Shown: positions 1 to 9,025, counted from the first letter of the stretch. The stretch is 64,000 nucleotides of DNA from Haloferax mucosum ATCC BAA-1512 (GCF_000337815.1 NZ_AOLN01000010.1:62001-126000), one strand, 5' to 3'. Made by a program: numbers and translations. Notes: generated from the sequence alone by a model not told the origin.

Positions 1-846
1 GAGACCGCCGGTCTTCGGGGCTTCGTGAACGACGGCGGCGCGACCGGTCTTCTTGAACGACTCGACAATCGTGTCGATGTCGAGAGGAGACAACGTGCGC
101 AAGTCCACGACTTCGACATCGACGCCGTGTTCGTCTGCGAGGTTGTCCGCGGCGATAAGCGTCGGGCGCGTCATCGCACCCCACGTATACACCGAAATGT
201 CGCTTCCTTCCCGCCGAACCGAAGCGTCGGAGAGCGGGACCTCGTACTCGCCGGTCGGGACGGCTTGTTTGAACGCGCGGTAGATGAGTTTCGGTTCGAG
301 GAAAATGACCGGGTCTGGGTCTCGAAGGGACGCGATGAGAAGCCCCTTCGCGTCGTACGGCGTGCTCGGCGAGACGACCTTCAGCCCGGGTTCGTGCACG
401 AAAAAGGCCTCTTTCGACTCCGAGTGGTGTTCGGGTGCGTGGATACCACCGCCGTACGGCGCTCGAACGACCATCGGCACCGAATACTGCCCGTGGCTCC
501 GACTCCGTAATCGGGCGGCGTGGCTCACGAGCTGATCGAACGCGGGATAGATGAATCCCATAAACTGCATCTCGGCTACCGGGCGCATCCCGGAGAGGGC
601 GAGACCGATTGCGGACCCGACGATGCCGGCCTCCGCGAGCGGCGTATCGATGACGCGCTCGTCGCCGAACTCCTCGTAGAGACCGGCTGTCGCACGGAAC
701 ACGCCGCCGTTTTTTCCCACGTCTTCGCCCAACACGACGACACTGTCGTCGCGGGACATTTCGGTGTAGAGACCGTCGCAGACCGCCTCAACGAGAGTGA
801 GCTTCTCGATTGGCGTGTCGGCGTCCGGTGCGGTCGCCGAACTCAT
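1..846 (-). CDS. 2-oxoacid dehydrogenase E1 component, beta subunit (partial)
   Basis: Beta subunit of the thiamine-diphosphate E1 enzyme of a pyruvate or branched-chain 2-oxoacid dehydrogenase complex, which decarboxylates the 2-oxoacid and passes the acyl group to E2. The reading frame runs from an ATG at 846 to the window edge (282 codons), so the C-terminus is missing. The N-terminal transketolase-like pyrimidine domain is clear: VVLGEDVGKNGGVFRAT, then DTPLAEAGIVGSAIG, and further on HHSESKEAFFVHEPGLKVV. The ATG overlaps the stop of the E1 alpha gene (ATGA), so the two are translationally coupled. Substrate specificity cannot be read from the sequence. An IclR regulator lies beyond a 1 kb gap. 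Confidence 0.9.
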   Translation of the reverse strand, partial: MSSATAPDADTPIEKLTLVEAVCDGLYTEMSRDDSVVVLGEDVGKNGGVFRATAGLYEEFGDERVIDTPLAEAGIVGSAIGLALSGMRPVAEMQFMGFIYPAFDQLVSHAARLRSRSHGQYSVPMVVRAPYGGGIHAPEHHSESKEAFFVHEPGLKVVSPSTPYDAKGLLIASLRDPDPVIFLEPKLIYRAFKQAVPTGEYEVPLSDASVRREGSDISVYTWGAMTRPTLIAADNLADEHGVDVEVVDLRTLSPLDIDTIVESFKKTGRAAVVHEAPKTGGL

Positions 847-1991
847 TCTAACACCCCGTCGAACGCACCGTCGCCGTACTTTTCGCGGAGCGCGTCGAGT
901 TCGGCCCGCTGTTCTCGAAGCCGGTCGGGCATCTCGTCGTACACGTATTCGAATAGCTGGTTGGGGTCGGATTCCGCCTGTTCGGCCGCCTCGATTGCAT
1001 CGCTAATCGTCGCCTCGATGCGGGCATCCATCTCGGCTTCGAGACGCTCGTCGAGAAGGCCCTGCTTGTACAAGAACTTCCCAAATCGGTCAACTGGGTC
1101 CTTGGCTTTCCATTCGTTCGCTTCGTCCTCGTCTCGGTACGCGGACGGGTCGTCGGCCGTCGTGTGGGCACCGAAGCGATACAGGACCGCCTCGATGAGC
1201 GTCGGACGTCGTTCACCGGCCGCCGGTGCCTTAGCCTTGTTGAGCGCCTCGTTCGTGACCTGATACATCGCAAGCGGGTCGAGTCCGTCCACGCGGACGC
1301 CCTCGATACCATACGACTGGGCTTTCTGTGCGATAGTTTCACTCGCCGTCTGCCGCTCTCGGGGAACGGAAATCGCCCACTGGTTGTTGTTGCAGACGAA
1401 GACCGCTGGCACGTCGAAGACACCGGCGAAGTTCAGTCCCTCGTGGAAGTCACCCTCGGAGGTCGCGCCGTCGCCGAGATGACAGAGGACCGCGTGGTCG
1501 GCCTTCCCCTGTAGTTTGTGCCCCCAAGCCATGCCCATCGCTTGCGGCACCTGCGTTGCGATGGGGATGTACTCGGGCATGACGTTGACACCGTCGGGGA
1601 CTGCATAGCCGTCTCGAATCCCGCGAAGTGGCTTCAGTAGTGACGCCAACTGGACGCCATGCACGTACTTCGCCGCGTGTTCGCGGTACGTCGGAAACAG
1701 CCAGTCCTGTTCGTCCAACGCATAGCTCGTTGCGACCTGTGCACCCTCTTGGCCCGTCATGGGCGCGTAGGTTGCGATTCGGCCCTGACGCTGTAAACTG
1801 ATTGCGCGCTCGTCGAACCGACGGGCGAGTTTGATGTCCTCGTACATCGAGACGAGCGTTTCGTCTGAGAGGTCCGGGAGCGTTGCGTTCGGGCAGACGT
1901 TGCCGTCCGCATCCAATACCTGAACTGGTTGCTCAGCGATCGTCACGGGACTGCTGGTGTCTTGCTGGTCGAGTTCCTTTTGTGCGCTCAT
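843..1991 (-). CDS. 2-oxoacid dehydrogenase E1 component, alpha subunit
   Basis: Alpha subunit (382 aa, normal family length) of the thiamine-diphosphate-dependent E1 enzyme, the partner of the downstream beta subunit. The thiamine-diphosphate/Mg motif is intact: GDGATSEGDFHEGLNF followed about 15 residues later by NNNQW. The family's phosphorylation-loop-like segment (RFGAHTTADDPSAYR) is present in the second half. It is the first gene of a two-gene operon and ends in the ATGA overlap with the beta gene. E2 and E3 are not in view, so pyruvate and branched-chain 2-oxoacids are both possible substrates. Confidence 0.92.
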   Translation of the reverse strand: MSAQKELDQQDTSSPVTIAEQPVQVLDADGNVCPNATLPDLSDETLVSMYEDIKLARRFDERAISLQRQGRIATYAPMTGQEGAQVATSYALDEQDWLFPTYREHAAKYVHGVQLASLLKPLRGIRDGYAVPDGVNVMPEYIPIATQVPQAMGMAWGHKLQGKADHAVLCHLGDGATSEGDFHEGLNFAGVFDVPAVFVCNNNQWAISVPRERQTASETIAQKAQSYGIEGVRVDGLDPLAMYQVTNEALNKAKAPAAGERRPTLIEAVLYRFGAHTTADDPSAYRDEDEANEWKAKDPVDRFGKFLYKQGLLDERLEAEMDARIEATISDAIEAAEQAESDPNQLFEYVYDEMPDRLREQRAELDALREKYGDGAFDGVLE

Positions 1992-2677
1992 TGGTGGTGG
2001 TCGATATACCGGTGGTTAGTTTGCCGTCTGTGCCACGGCCAGTCTGGATACCCACGCGATCTCGCGTTTGGACGTCGTGAGTTAGTTCCAGCAGTTGTGT
2101 CCGATGTGAGAGCGGGTATCGCCTCGCATCGAAGCGACTGTTGTCAGTTTAAATGTAATAAGAGAAATCGCGCTAAAAATGGCTCCCAGGTGCCGAACTG
2201 GCTCGTTCGCCGCGCGAATCTCTGGTTCACTGACTGTCACCATATTTACCTCAATCGACAGGTAATAACTTAATAGTTCTGTGAGAAGTAATCACAATGT
2301 TCGATGATGATAGACTACGAGGCGAAAGTCGTCCTCAACGGAAACAGATAGACAAGATTGTCCACCAATACGGCCGAGTTTCAGGCACAGTTGCGCCGAC
2401 TGATTTCAGTCGGTGGTGACACCACGTATCCAAGCTATCGGGATGGAACAGAATTCAAATATATTTGATAGTGTGCGCCAGAAATGAGAATTCAAGAACC
2501 AATGTGGATATTATTTAAAACTTAATTCAATTGGTTCCGATTTAGTAGCGTTAAGCGTGGACAAACAAGAATTAGTAGAATACGAATATCTTGGGTGGCC
2601 ATGTTCCGAAGGGAGGTCATAACAAACAGGGAGAATCAGCGTTCGAGACGAGGCCCACCAGTGTACGGACGGATGAG

Positions 2678-2779
2678 TTAGAACACGCCGTCAGCAGTTT
2701 CGTACAGATACCGCTTATGAGCCTCATGTAGACCGATTGTAAACTCGACTGACTGGTCGAGGCGCGTTACAGTCGTATG
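2678..2779 (-). pseudogene. Possible C-terminal remnant of a decayed gene
   Basis: On the minus strand, the peptide TRLDQSVEFTIGLHEAHKRY followed by LYETADGVF and a stop reads like a genuine acidic haloarchaeal C-terminus, but it is closed upstream by an in-frame TGA and has no start. The parent family was not identified. Confidence 0.3.
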
Positions 2780-2950
2780 TGTGTAACCTCAATTTTCCAT
2801 AGTTTCGTCCTCGGCGACGCAAGAACTCATGTCCGAGTAACTCGGATATTCGAAACATCCGGTCGGCAACGTTAGAGTAGGCGGACGCAAGTCACGGCAA
2901 GACTCAACGATAAGACGGTTCAACGAGCGAGATTCGTTCCACACTATCAG

Positions 2951-2958
2951 CATAAAAG
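2951..2958 (+). promoter_or_regulatory. TATA box of the IclR-family gene
   Basis: CATAAAAG lies 30 nt before the ATG at 2988, the spacing expected for a leaderless haloarchaeal transcript. Purine-rich sequence precedes it. Confidence 0.45.
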
Positions 2959-2987
2959 CTAAACCAGATAGAACTACATGATAAAGC

Positions 2988-3767
2988 ATGACTGAGCGCC
3001 CCCGGTCGAATCGTCCGGTAACCACGACGGAATCGTCGATTCAAATACTGAGACTGCTCAAGGACAGACCGGGCTGTACGCTCGACGAACTCACCGACGA
3101 ACTCGACTTGGCTCGGAGCACGATTCATCGGCATCTCCTCACCCTCGAAGACAACGACCTTCTCTTTAGAGAAGACGGTGCGTTCTATCTGAGCCTCTGG
3201 CTCTTAGATTTCGGAATCAGCGCCCGCGACCGCGTCTCGTTTTTCGACGTCGCGCGAAGACAGGTTGACCGGTTAGCCGAGGAGACCGGCGAGAAAGTCT
3301 GGCTCGTTGCGAAAGAAGGCGACTACAGCGTGCACCTGTACAAGGCCGAGGGTGCGAGTCCGTTAGCGACTTCCGCACGAGTCGGTCAACGCCGCCACCT
3401 CCACCAACTCGCCGCTGGAAAGGCGATGCTAGCGTATCTTCCCGACGAAGAGCGCGACGGAATCCTCGACCGGCGAGGGCTGGTCGAAGCGACAGATGAG
3501 ACGATTACCGACAGGGAAACACTCCTCGAAGAACTGTCCTCGATTCGAGACCGTGGCTATGCGTTCAACCTCGGCGAGTCGATAGAGGGCTTGAATGCGG
3601 TCGGAGCACCGATTCGTGACGAAACGGGTGCGCCGGTCGGCGGAATCAGCATCTCCGGGCCAGCGAACCGGATAAAAGGAAGCCTGCTACGGGACGAACT
3701 GCCAGACAAACTACTGGCCACGATCGACGAGATACACATCAACATCAAGTACGGAGGAGCCAACTGA
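2988..3767 (+). CDS. IclR-family transcriptional regulator
   Basis: A 259-aa one-component regulator. Residues about 10-70 form the winged helix-turn-helix (ILRLLKDRPGCTLDELTDEL, then LARSTIHRHLLTLEDNDLL). The remaining part is the IclR effector-binding GAF-like domain (LHQLAAGKAMLAYLPDEE, then GEKVWLVAKEGDYSVHLYK, and the conserved C-terminal NAVGAPIRDETGAPVGGISISGP). Haloarchaeal relatives often control carbon catabolism. The divergently placed 2-oxoacid dehydrogenase operon is an obvious but unproven target. The start is supported by a TATA box 30 nt upstream. Its 3' end overlaps a possible convergent small gene by 23 nt. Confidence 0.93.
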   Translation: MTERPRSNRPVTTTESSIQILRLLKDRPGCTLDELTDELDLARSTIHRHLLTLEDNDLLFREDGAFYLSLWLLDFGISARDRVSFFDVARRQVDRLAEETGEKVWLVAKEGDYSVHLYKAEGASPLATSARVGQRRHLHQLAAGKAMLAYLPDEERDGILDRRGLVEATDETITDRETLLEELSSIRDRGYAFNLGESIEGLNAVGAPIRDETGAPVGGISISGPANRIKGSLLRDELPDKLLATIDEIHINIKYGGAN

Positions 3768-4020
3768 GCGTCAGTCGCTCGTACGCGGAGACTCTGCTGA
3801 AGATGACGAGCGTGTGGTCGGCGGCGTCGATAGACGAGAGGAGACGCGGCCAGACGAGGTCACCCGTGGCCGCATCGACGGCGACCATCGTTTGAGCCTT
3901 CGAGGTTGCATAGGCCCGTTCGAGTGTCACAGCGGCCGTAGAATCCAGAGCCGAAACCTCAACCGTCACCGCGTGTGGCCTGTGATTTTGGATTTCGACA
4001 ACGTTCTGCAACCGGTACAT
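3745..4020 (-). CDS. Hypothetical small protein, 91 aa
   Basis: Not recognised. The frame starts at an ATG at 4020 (MYRLQNVVEIQNHRPHAVTV) inside the last 62 nt of the upstream membrane-protein gene and ends 23 nt inside the convergent IclR gene. Composition looks coding: regular alternation of beta-type hydrophobics and polar residues, and a segment TMVAVDAATGDLVWPRLL that reads like a beta-sheet protein. A longer frame opens at 4056, but the internal ATG gives less overlap. It would be co-transcribed with the membrane-protein gene. Confidence 0.45.
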   Translation of the reverse strand: MYRLQNVVEIQNHRPHAVTVEVSALDSTAAVTLERAYATSKAQTMVAVDAATGDLVWPRLLSSIDAADHTLVIFSRVSAYERLTLSWLLRT

Positions 4021-5206
4021 CGGCAGGGTCGAGGTATCGCAGTGCCCGAGTATCACTGTCGTCGCGTTGCTCTAGCGAGACCGAGGAGACACCCGGCAGG
4101 CGTCCGAGCAGTCCGGACCGATCCGTCACGTCCGTGACTCGCTCACGTTCGACACGCCACTGCGGCTCGTCCAGCAGGCAGTCGTGACAGACGATGCTAT
4201 TTACGCACACTCGGTACTCTACGTGCCCCCACCGGAGGTCTCGCTCCACGAGTGTGTGTGCGACGACCACCACCACGACCGCACTCGCACCGACGACTGC
4301 CCACGTCACCCCGGCGACGACGTACCCGAGGAAGGCGATGACGGCCGCCGCGGCGAAGCGTCGGGGGTTCAGCATCCCGAGGATTCCGTCAACGACGGCG
4401 CCGACCCACACCGCGTGGCGGTTCGTGTGGAGCACGTTTGTCGGGTCTCCATCGGGGACGGAGACGGGTGCCCACGTATCGTCGTCTGCGGTCTCGAAAT
4501 CGGCCTCGCTCGGGGCAAGTGGGTCGAACCGCTCGCTCTGACCGACCGCGGTGTACACGTCGAACCCGACGCGAGCGGAGTATACGAGCATGAAGAGGAA
4601 CCCCGTGTTCTCGGTCTGTGACAGGTCGAGTGAGGTTCCCCAGACGACGATTACCACGAACGCAACACTTTCGAGGAGCGACCGCGCTGTGAGAATCGAC
4701 TGTGGGACAAGTTCGCGGTAGTCGCGCGAGCGGACGTGATCCGCGAATGTCGTTCCCTCGCGGGCGAGCGTCGTCACGCCCGCGAGGAGGAGACTCTCGA
4801 CGAACACCCCACTCTCAGCGGTCGCAAACCAGAGCACGGCACCACTGATGAGCGAGAGGCCCATGACCACTCGGCCAAGCCCGAGTACGCGAGGGAACGA
4901 ACGCGGGTAAGCCGGCGGCAGTGCCCGGTGAAGTCGAAAACTCCCACGCTTCTCACGGAGGGAGCGGAACGGTGACCGCCACCCCCACCGTGAGTCAGCG
5001 GCCGCCCAGTTCTCCGGGGCGGCGCGCTGGCCCGCGAACGTCGCCTCCAGCGTCTGCCGGAGCGCGCCAACGGTAATCTCAACCCAGTAGACGACCAGGA
5101 GGTGTGCGAGACCCCAGTCGAACAGGAGGATTCCGACGAGTGGAAGCGCGTTGGCCGCGGCGACGCCAGCCAACGTACGCCGCCACATCTGCAGTCCGTT
5201 CGTCAC
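3959..5206 (-). CDS. Polytopic membrane protein (DUF6498-like) with a cytosolic C-terminal domain
   Basis: A 415-aa membrane protein of unknown function. The first helices (NALPLVGILLFDWGLAHLLV, then VVYWVEITVGALRQTLEATF) match the opening of the haloarchaeal DUF6498 family. Further membrane segments lie near residues 110-130 (GRVVMGLSLISGAVLWF), 170-190 (LLESVAFVVIVVWGTSL) and 285-315 (AAVIAFLGYVVAGVTWAVVG). After the last helix a soluble tail of roughly 90 residues (VEYRVCVNSIVCHDCLLDE and onwards) resembles a bacterial PH-like fold, though this is a guess. It is monocistronic or coupled to the small downstream frame. No ligand can be proposed. Confidence 0.8.
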   Translation of the reverse strand: MTNGLQMWRRTLAGVAAANALPLVGILLFDWGLAHLLVVYWVEITVGALRQTLEATFAGQRAAPENWAAADSRWGWRSPFRSLREKRGSFRLHRALPPAYPRSFPRVLGLGRVVMGLSLISGAVLWFATAESGVFVESLLLAGVTTLAREGTTFADHVRSRDYRELVPQSILTARSLLESVAFVVIVVWGTSLDLSQTENTGFLFMLVYSARVGFDVYTAVGQSERFDPLAPSEADFETADDDTWAPVSVPDGDPTNVLHTNRHAVWVGAVVDGILGMLNPRRFAAAAVIAFLGYVVAGVTWAVVGASAVVVVVVAHTLVERDLRWGHVEYRVCVNSIVCHDCLLDEPQWRVERERVTDVTDRSGLLGRLPGVSSVSLEQRDDSDTRALRYLDPADVPVAERCRNPKSQATRGDG

Positions 5207-5493
5207 AGTGCGTGCAGATTTTCTACTGTCGAACTAACAATTTATGAAACGAAAGTTGCGTTGTGCCGTACAAAGTATGCATCACGGTGCTATGTTTCAT
5301 GAGACGGTTCTCGGGAAGCATCAGACCGATGAGAGAAGGGTCGTGTTCTGTGGGGCCGTTAGCGAGTAGGGTCTGTGGAGGGCCTGCGAGAACCGTTCTA
5401 AACGACGCCCACTTTTCTTCTCAAACTGGCGTAACTAGGTGCTACTCCTCCGATGGACATGGCTGGCTCACCGGTAGTTGATCGATACACTAA

Positions 5494-6342
5494 CTATTCG
5501 TCGCTTAGAACCTCGATATCACAACCGAGTGGTGGTTCTCCGCTTCCCTCCCCGTACTTTGCGATGAACTCCTTCTGTATCGTTTTATCCAGATTTTTCG
5601 TTTCAACCTCCACGGTGAATTTCAGTTCAGTGCCGCAGGTGACGTCCTCGTTTTGTACGTTCCCGAACGGAACATGCTCTGTTCTGATGGCCTTTGTAGA
5701 GTCTGCCCCAATGTTGACTGATTTTCCGCGGCGAATCCCATTCAGCGGCGAATTAGAGTCGGTCGTAGGCGCAGGAACGCCACCACTGAACGAAAGTGAT
5801 CTAATACCTTCCGGTGCGTTCCCGGTGTTGCGAATACGCACAAAGCCGCGGAATTTCCAGCGACTACTCCTTTTATCCCAGTCTAGACTAGGATCACTTG
5901 TTCCAGGACCAGCCTCGATAATCTCAATTTCTGGACGGAGGGTGATTGTCTGAGATTCTACTGGTTTTCTATCTTTAACCGCTGTGATAGTGTGTTCTCC
6001 AGGTACGTGGTCTGCAATGTTGAACCGAGCCGTTGTAGCAACGGTCATATCCGCGTTTCCAGCCAGTTGCCTATTTGGATTAGCTAGGGTAATCCGATCT
6101 ATGGACACCTCTGGGTTGCGCTTGACGACTAAATCTGTGCCTTCTGTTTTAACACTGCTAATAATACTCTGTGACTCTTCTTCTTCCTCTTCGGATGTCG
6201 TCTGTTCTGACGTCTCCTCACGTTCTGTTGGGGTTCCAGTATCTGACTGGTCCATACACCCCGCGAGAGATGCTGATGCACCGATGCTTGCGAGTGCTGT
6301 TTTGAGGGCGGTACGTCGGCTGATAGAATTCTGTTGGTTCAT
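5494..6342 (-). CDS. Tat-exported lipoprotein of unknown function
   Basis: A 282-aa predicted secreted lipoprotein. The N-terminus has a twin-arginine motif (SISRRTALKTALAS) and a lipobox LAGC about residue 29, so the mature protein should be lipid-anchored outside the membrane. A Glu/Thr-rich spacer of about 30 residues (EETSEQTTSEEEEEESQ) follows, then a beta-rich region with two apparent Ig-like or CARDB-like halves (TVATTARFNIADHVPGEHTI and ELKFTVEVETKNLDKTI). No catalytic motif is visible. It stands alone, with AT-rich DNA on both sides. Confidence 0.82.
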   Translation of the reverse strand: MNQQNSISRRTALKTALASIGASASLAGCMDQSDTGTPTEREETSEQTTSEEEEEESQSIISSVKTEGTDLVVKRNPEVSIDRITLANPNRQLAGNADMTVATTARFNIADHVPGEHTITAVKDRKPVESQTITLRPEIEIIEAGPGTSDPSLDWDKRSSRWKFRGFVRIRNTGNAPEGIRSLSFSGGVPAPTTDSNSPLNGIRRGKSVNIGADSTKAIRTEHVPFGNVQNEDVTCGTELKFTVEVETKNLDKTIQKEFIAKYGEGSGEPPLGCDIEVLSDE

Positions 6343-6631
6343 TTTATGTTCTCCAAGGAGACCAAGTTTTACTCTTATCTCAAATCTGATTCTACCCCGG
6401 GACCCTTTATATGTTATTTTTTAACTGATGGTAGTGAAAATGCGTAGACAATATTACAATAGAACGGTCGGGAACGACCCATGCGGAATCGACACCAACC
6501 CGAGTGACAGATAGTTTGAAAATAATGAGCCAATACATGATCAATGCAATATATTTTAAAACACATGGTGAAAAGTGGACCAGATGAACTGTCAACGCGC
6601 TGTATAGAGCAATTTTGGGAGGCTGTTAGCA

Positions 6632-6760
6632 GTGGGTTCGATATACGATTTCAGACTGACAAAAGGACTGCTAAGTGGTGGAGTTGTATTTGGCGTCGTG
6701 GGAGTATCACTTCTGATTATATCCGCACCCAGAATTGTCGGTTTGATAGCAGAAATTTAG
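6632..6760 (+). CDS. Possible small membrane protein, 42 aa
   Basis: A GTG-initiated 42-codon frame encodes GSIYDFRLTKGLLSGGVVFG and then a second hydrophobic stretch (VVGVSLLIISAPRIVGLIAE), a plausible one- or two-helix membrane peptide. A TATA-like ATATTTTAAAA lies about 75 nt upstream. An in-frame stop sits nine codons before the GTG, so this could also be the tail of a broken gene. No family recognised. Confidence 0.35.
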   Translation: MGSIYDFRLTKGLLSGGVVFGVVGVSLLIISAPRIVGLIAEI

Positions 6761-6768
6761 ACTCTGTT

Positions 6769-6800
6769 GGCTCTGTTGAAATCCCCGATGGATAATCGGG
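6769..6800. repeat. Possible insertion-sequence end with hairpin
   Basis: GGCTCTGTTGAAATCC is followed directly by a hairpin (CCCGAT, loop GGATA, ATCGGG). The 12-mer CTGTTGAAATCC recurs at 14858-14869, also followed by a hairpin. This resembles a residual IS terminus, but no transposase lies next to either copy. Confidence 0.3.
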
Positions 6801-6841
6801 TCAAGGCCGTGCAGAGTACAGCGCGAGTTGATCACTTCAAA

Positions 6842-6847
6842 TTTAAA
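6842..6847 (+). promoter_or_regulatory. TATA box for the 57-aa membrane protein
   Basis: TTTAAA lies 30 nt before the ATG at 6872, favouring a leaderless transcript and this start over the upstream in-frame ATG at 6767. Confidence 0.45.
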
Positions 6848-6871
6848 CGTTCTATCAACCAACGTTTCACT

Positions 6872-7045
6872 ATGCCCCGCGACACAATCGTTTCGTGGAA
6901 GACGTTTGCGCTCTTTATCCTCTTTCCACCACTGGCTATCGTCGCAATCATATTCTTCCCGCTGACGCTACTCGTCTTCTTCTGGCTCTACCACCGAGGA
7001 AAACAAGATGCGAGACGCGAAGAATATTCAAAACTGCGTGGCTGA
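6872..7045 (+). CDS. Small membrane protein, 57 aa
   Basis: A short protein (MPRDTIVSWKTFALFIL...) with two closely packed hydrophobic segments, LFILFPPLAIVAIIFF and LTLLVFFWLY, followed by a charged tail (HRGKQDARREEYSKLRG). It probably forms a helical hairpin in the cytoplasmic membrane. The start at 6872 is chosen because a TATA box sits 30 nt upstream and the longer frame has a basic, non-haloarchaeal N-terminus. Function unknown; no operon partner. Confidence 0.6.
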   Translation: MPRDTIVSWKTFALFILFPPLAIVAIIFFPLTLLVFFWLYHRGKQDARREEYSKLRG

Positions 7046-7555
7046 GTACACGCTTTCAACGCTATCTTCGTTTGTATCCTGCTGAACTCATCCACTATAT
7101 TCAGCACACTACATCCATCGAATTGCCTCGGGTTCAGAGCGTCCCCGGCCGTGAGGGAACTCCTCCCTCTCGACGTGATGTGAGGTGTGCAACCGCCTTG
7201 GGATGTGTTCGGCAGGGCTTTCTCAATCACTCAGTCACGCTTCTCTCGACCAACAGTGTCGTCGGCATCGATGTTTTCAGGTTCGACCGCAGTCGCGGCT
7301 CGAAGCACTACACGAAGCGAACGAAACTGACGATTCAGTACTGGTAAGTTGTAGTTTTCGTTGACACGATAGCGAACGCTATCATCGACGAACACGCTGG
7401 AAGTGACACGTAATATATAGTCGGTGTCGCGTCAGTCCAGTCGAGCGACCATGCCATGAATTCTGCGCACGCCTACCAAATGTGTGAATTGTATTAGAGT
7501 TACGGCCACAAAACACATACGACCATTCGGGTTCACGTGTAGCGTAGTTGTCGAT
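7046..7555. other. Intergenic region with a perfect palindrome
   Basis: No gene seen. It contains a short hairpin (GAGGGA-actcc-TCCCTC near 7152-7168), the 16-bp palindrome at 7368-7383 and an AT-rich TAATATATAG at about 7409-7418 that could serve as a TATA box for the M23 gene with a leader of over 100 nt. Confidence 0.5.
7368..7383. repeat. Perfect 7-2-7 palindrome GATAGCGAACGCTATC
   Basis: GATAGCG and CGCTATC are exact inverted copies separated by AA. The site lies about 30 nt before a TATA-like element and 170 nt before the M23-domain gene. A perfect dyad of this size in an AT-leaning intergenic region suggests a regulator-binding site. Confidence 0.4.
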
Positions 7556-9025
7556 ATGTCGGACGTAAGAGATACGACGTCAGTTAGTTCGCGTCTCCGC
7601 GAGCGGGTCAAGTCTATCAGCCCGACTTCCCTGACACTGTTGGGGTTCATCGGATTCCTCGGAGATGCGTTCCCCCAACTAGAGGTACTCACGCTGTTCC
7701 ATCTGTTCTGGCTGTTCGCGCTGTGGCCGTTCGCATCGATGCTGTGTGCCACGGTCAAGCAATCACTCGGCTTCGACGAGGGTGAGAAGGGTCCGCGCGA
7801 CTGGCTCGAAATGAATGACGGATGGCGCGGACAGGTCGCCTTTCTGCTCGGCGTTCCACTTTCGGTGCTCAACCCGTGGATGTTCCGGCAGGACGTGATG
7901 CAGTTGTTCGGGAGTCTCGTGGCTGGAATCAGACACCGTGGGTCACTCCCCGCTCCGGACACATACACGCAGGCAACGCGATATCGGCTTCCTGTCGATG
8001 GAACGTGGACAGTCGTCAACGGGAGCCCGATAAAAGCGTACTCTCATTCGTGGTTTCCGGCGACCCAGCGCTACGCCTACGACTTCGTCATCACCGACGA
8101 ATCGGGGCGGAGCCGTCCCGAGGGGACCGATTCGAGTACCGAGAATTACTACTGCTATGACGAACCCGTTCTCGCACCTGCTAGTGGGGTTGTCGTTGCT
8201 GTGCACGATAGTGACCCGGAACTCAAGCGAGCCGGTGGGCTTTCTCATCCACTCAAGCGTAGTCTCACTGGAAATTGTGTCATGATTCGACACGCGAACA
8301 TGGAGTACAGTTGCCTCGCCCACCTTATCCCGGGAAGCATCGAGGTCGAACCGGGAGATACCGTCGAATGCGGGGAGCAGATCGGCCGATGCGGCCACTC
8401 CGGGAACTCGTCAGAGCCACATCTCCATTTTCAACTGCAAGACCATCCGGCGTTCGAAGTTGCGGCAGGTTTACCAGTCCGGTTCGACGACGTGACTGTA
8501 GACACACCTGGGGTCGATGTCGTGAAGTCCACCGACTGGACCGAACCGGAAGGTGGTCCCGGGTCCCACATCCACGTCGGCCAGCGGGTATCACACGTCC
8601 CCGAGATGAGGTCGGGAGAGAGTGATACAGTCGGTGATTCTCCTGACGCCACCGATACGTCGAAACTAAGTCGCGTCGGGACCCTCAGTCGGGTCGCTAC
8701 CGGCCTCTCTCTCGGCGGCTTCGTCACCGCCGTCGTGGGGGTTGTCGCACCGTCACGACTGACGGTTGTACTCGCGCTCGCGGTCCTCGCTACCCTCGGG
8801 CTTGTATATCAAGTCGTCCGACAGTTCTCGAACGGCGGCCACGTGCGTCTCAAATCGCTCAGCCAGGGGTGTGGAGTAGGTATGGCCGCAATGCTGTTGG
8901 CTGTATCTGTCGCTTCGGGGACGTTCTCTTCGTTCAGTTCGCTCGCAGTCGGTGCAGGTGTGTTTACGATAGGCTTCGTTCTGTACACCGCCGTTTGGGA
9001 GTATGGCCGCTGGAGTCTCGTTTAG
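7556..9025 (+). CDS. Membrane protein with M23-like peptidase domain
   Basis: A 489-aa protein. Hydrophobic segments near residues 30-60 (LTLLGFIGFLGDAFPQLEVL, then FHLFWLFALWPFASMLC) and several in the last 110 residues flank a central domain. That domain has the lysostaphin/LytM-like M23 pattern: a His/Asp site around HSWFPATQRYAYDFVI, the barrel-sandwich segment VLAPASGVVVAVHDS, then CVMIRHANMEYSCLAHL, and the HLHF metal-site motif preceded by GHSGNSSEP. Haloferax lacks peptidoglycan, so the substrate is unlikely to be murein; a protein or peptide is more plausible, and loss of activity is possible. ATG 7556 is preferred to a GTG at 7484 because the extra residues are basic and Cys-rich. 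Confidence 0.82.
   Translation: MSDVRDTTSVSSRLRERVKSISPTSLTLLGFIGFLGDAFPQLEVLTLFHLFWLFALWPFASMLCATVKQSLGFDEGEKGPRDWLEMNDGWRGQVAFLLGVPLSVLNPWMFRQDVMQLFGSLVAGIRHRGSLPAPDTYTQATRYRLPVDGTWTVVNGSPIKAYSHSWFPATQRYAYDFVITDESGRSRPEGTDSSTENYYCYDEPVLAPASGVVVAVHDSDPELKRAGGLSHPLKRSLTGNCVMIRHANMEYSCLAHLIPGSIEVEPGDTVECGEQIGRCGHSGNSSEPHLHFQLQDHPAFEVAAGLPVRFDDVTVDTPGVDVVKSTDWTEPEGGPGSHIHVGQRVSHVPEMRSGESDTVGDSPDATDTSKLSRVGTLSRVATGLSLGGFVTAVVGVVAPSRLTVVLALAVLATLGLVYQVVRQFSNGGHVRLKSLSQGCGVGMAAMLLAVSVASGTFSSFSSLAVGAGVFTIGFVLYTAVWEYGRWSLV

Larger units (their letters stand above)
1992..2987. other. 1 kb intergenic region without a convincing gene
   Basis: No intact gene is recognisable. The stretch is AT-richer than its flanks and broken by stops in all frames. 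It contains a 40-codon plus-strand frame starting ATG at 2297 (MFDDDRLRGESRP...) of unknown status and a minus-strand coding-like fragment at 2678-2779. The 3' part carries the IclR promoter. The region may be a degraded locus. Confidence 0.6.

Noticed and set aside
2789-3134. Two minus-strand frames opposite the IclR promoter
   Set aside because: Basic, Cys/Arg-rich sequences overlapping the IclR start; no features of a real gene.
7484-7555. GTG start 24 codons upstream for the M23-domain protein
   Set aside because: The added residues are basic and Cys-containing, and the ATG at 7556 starts the acidic, typical part.
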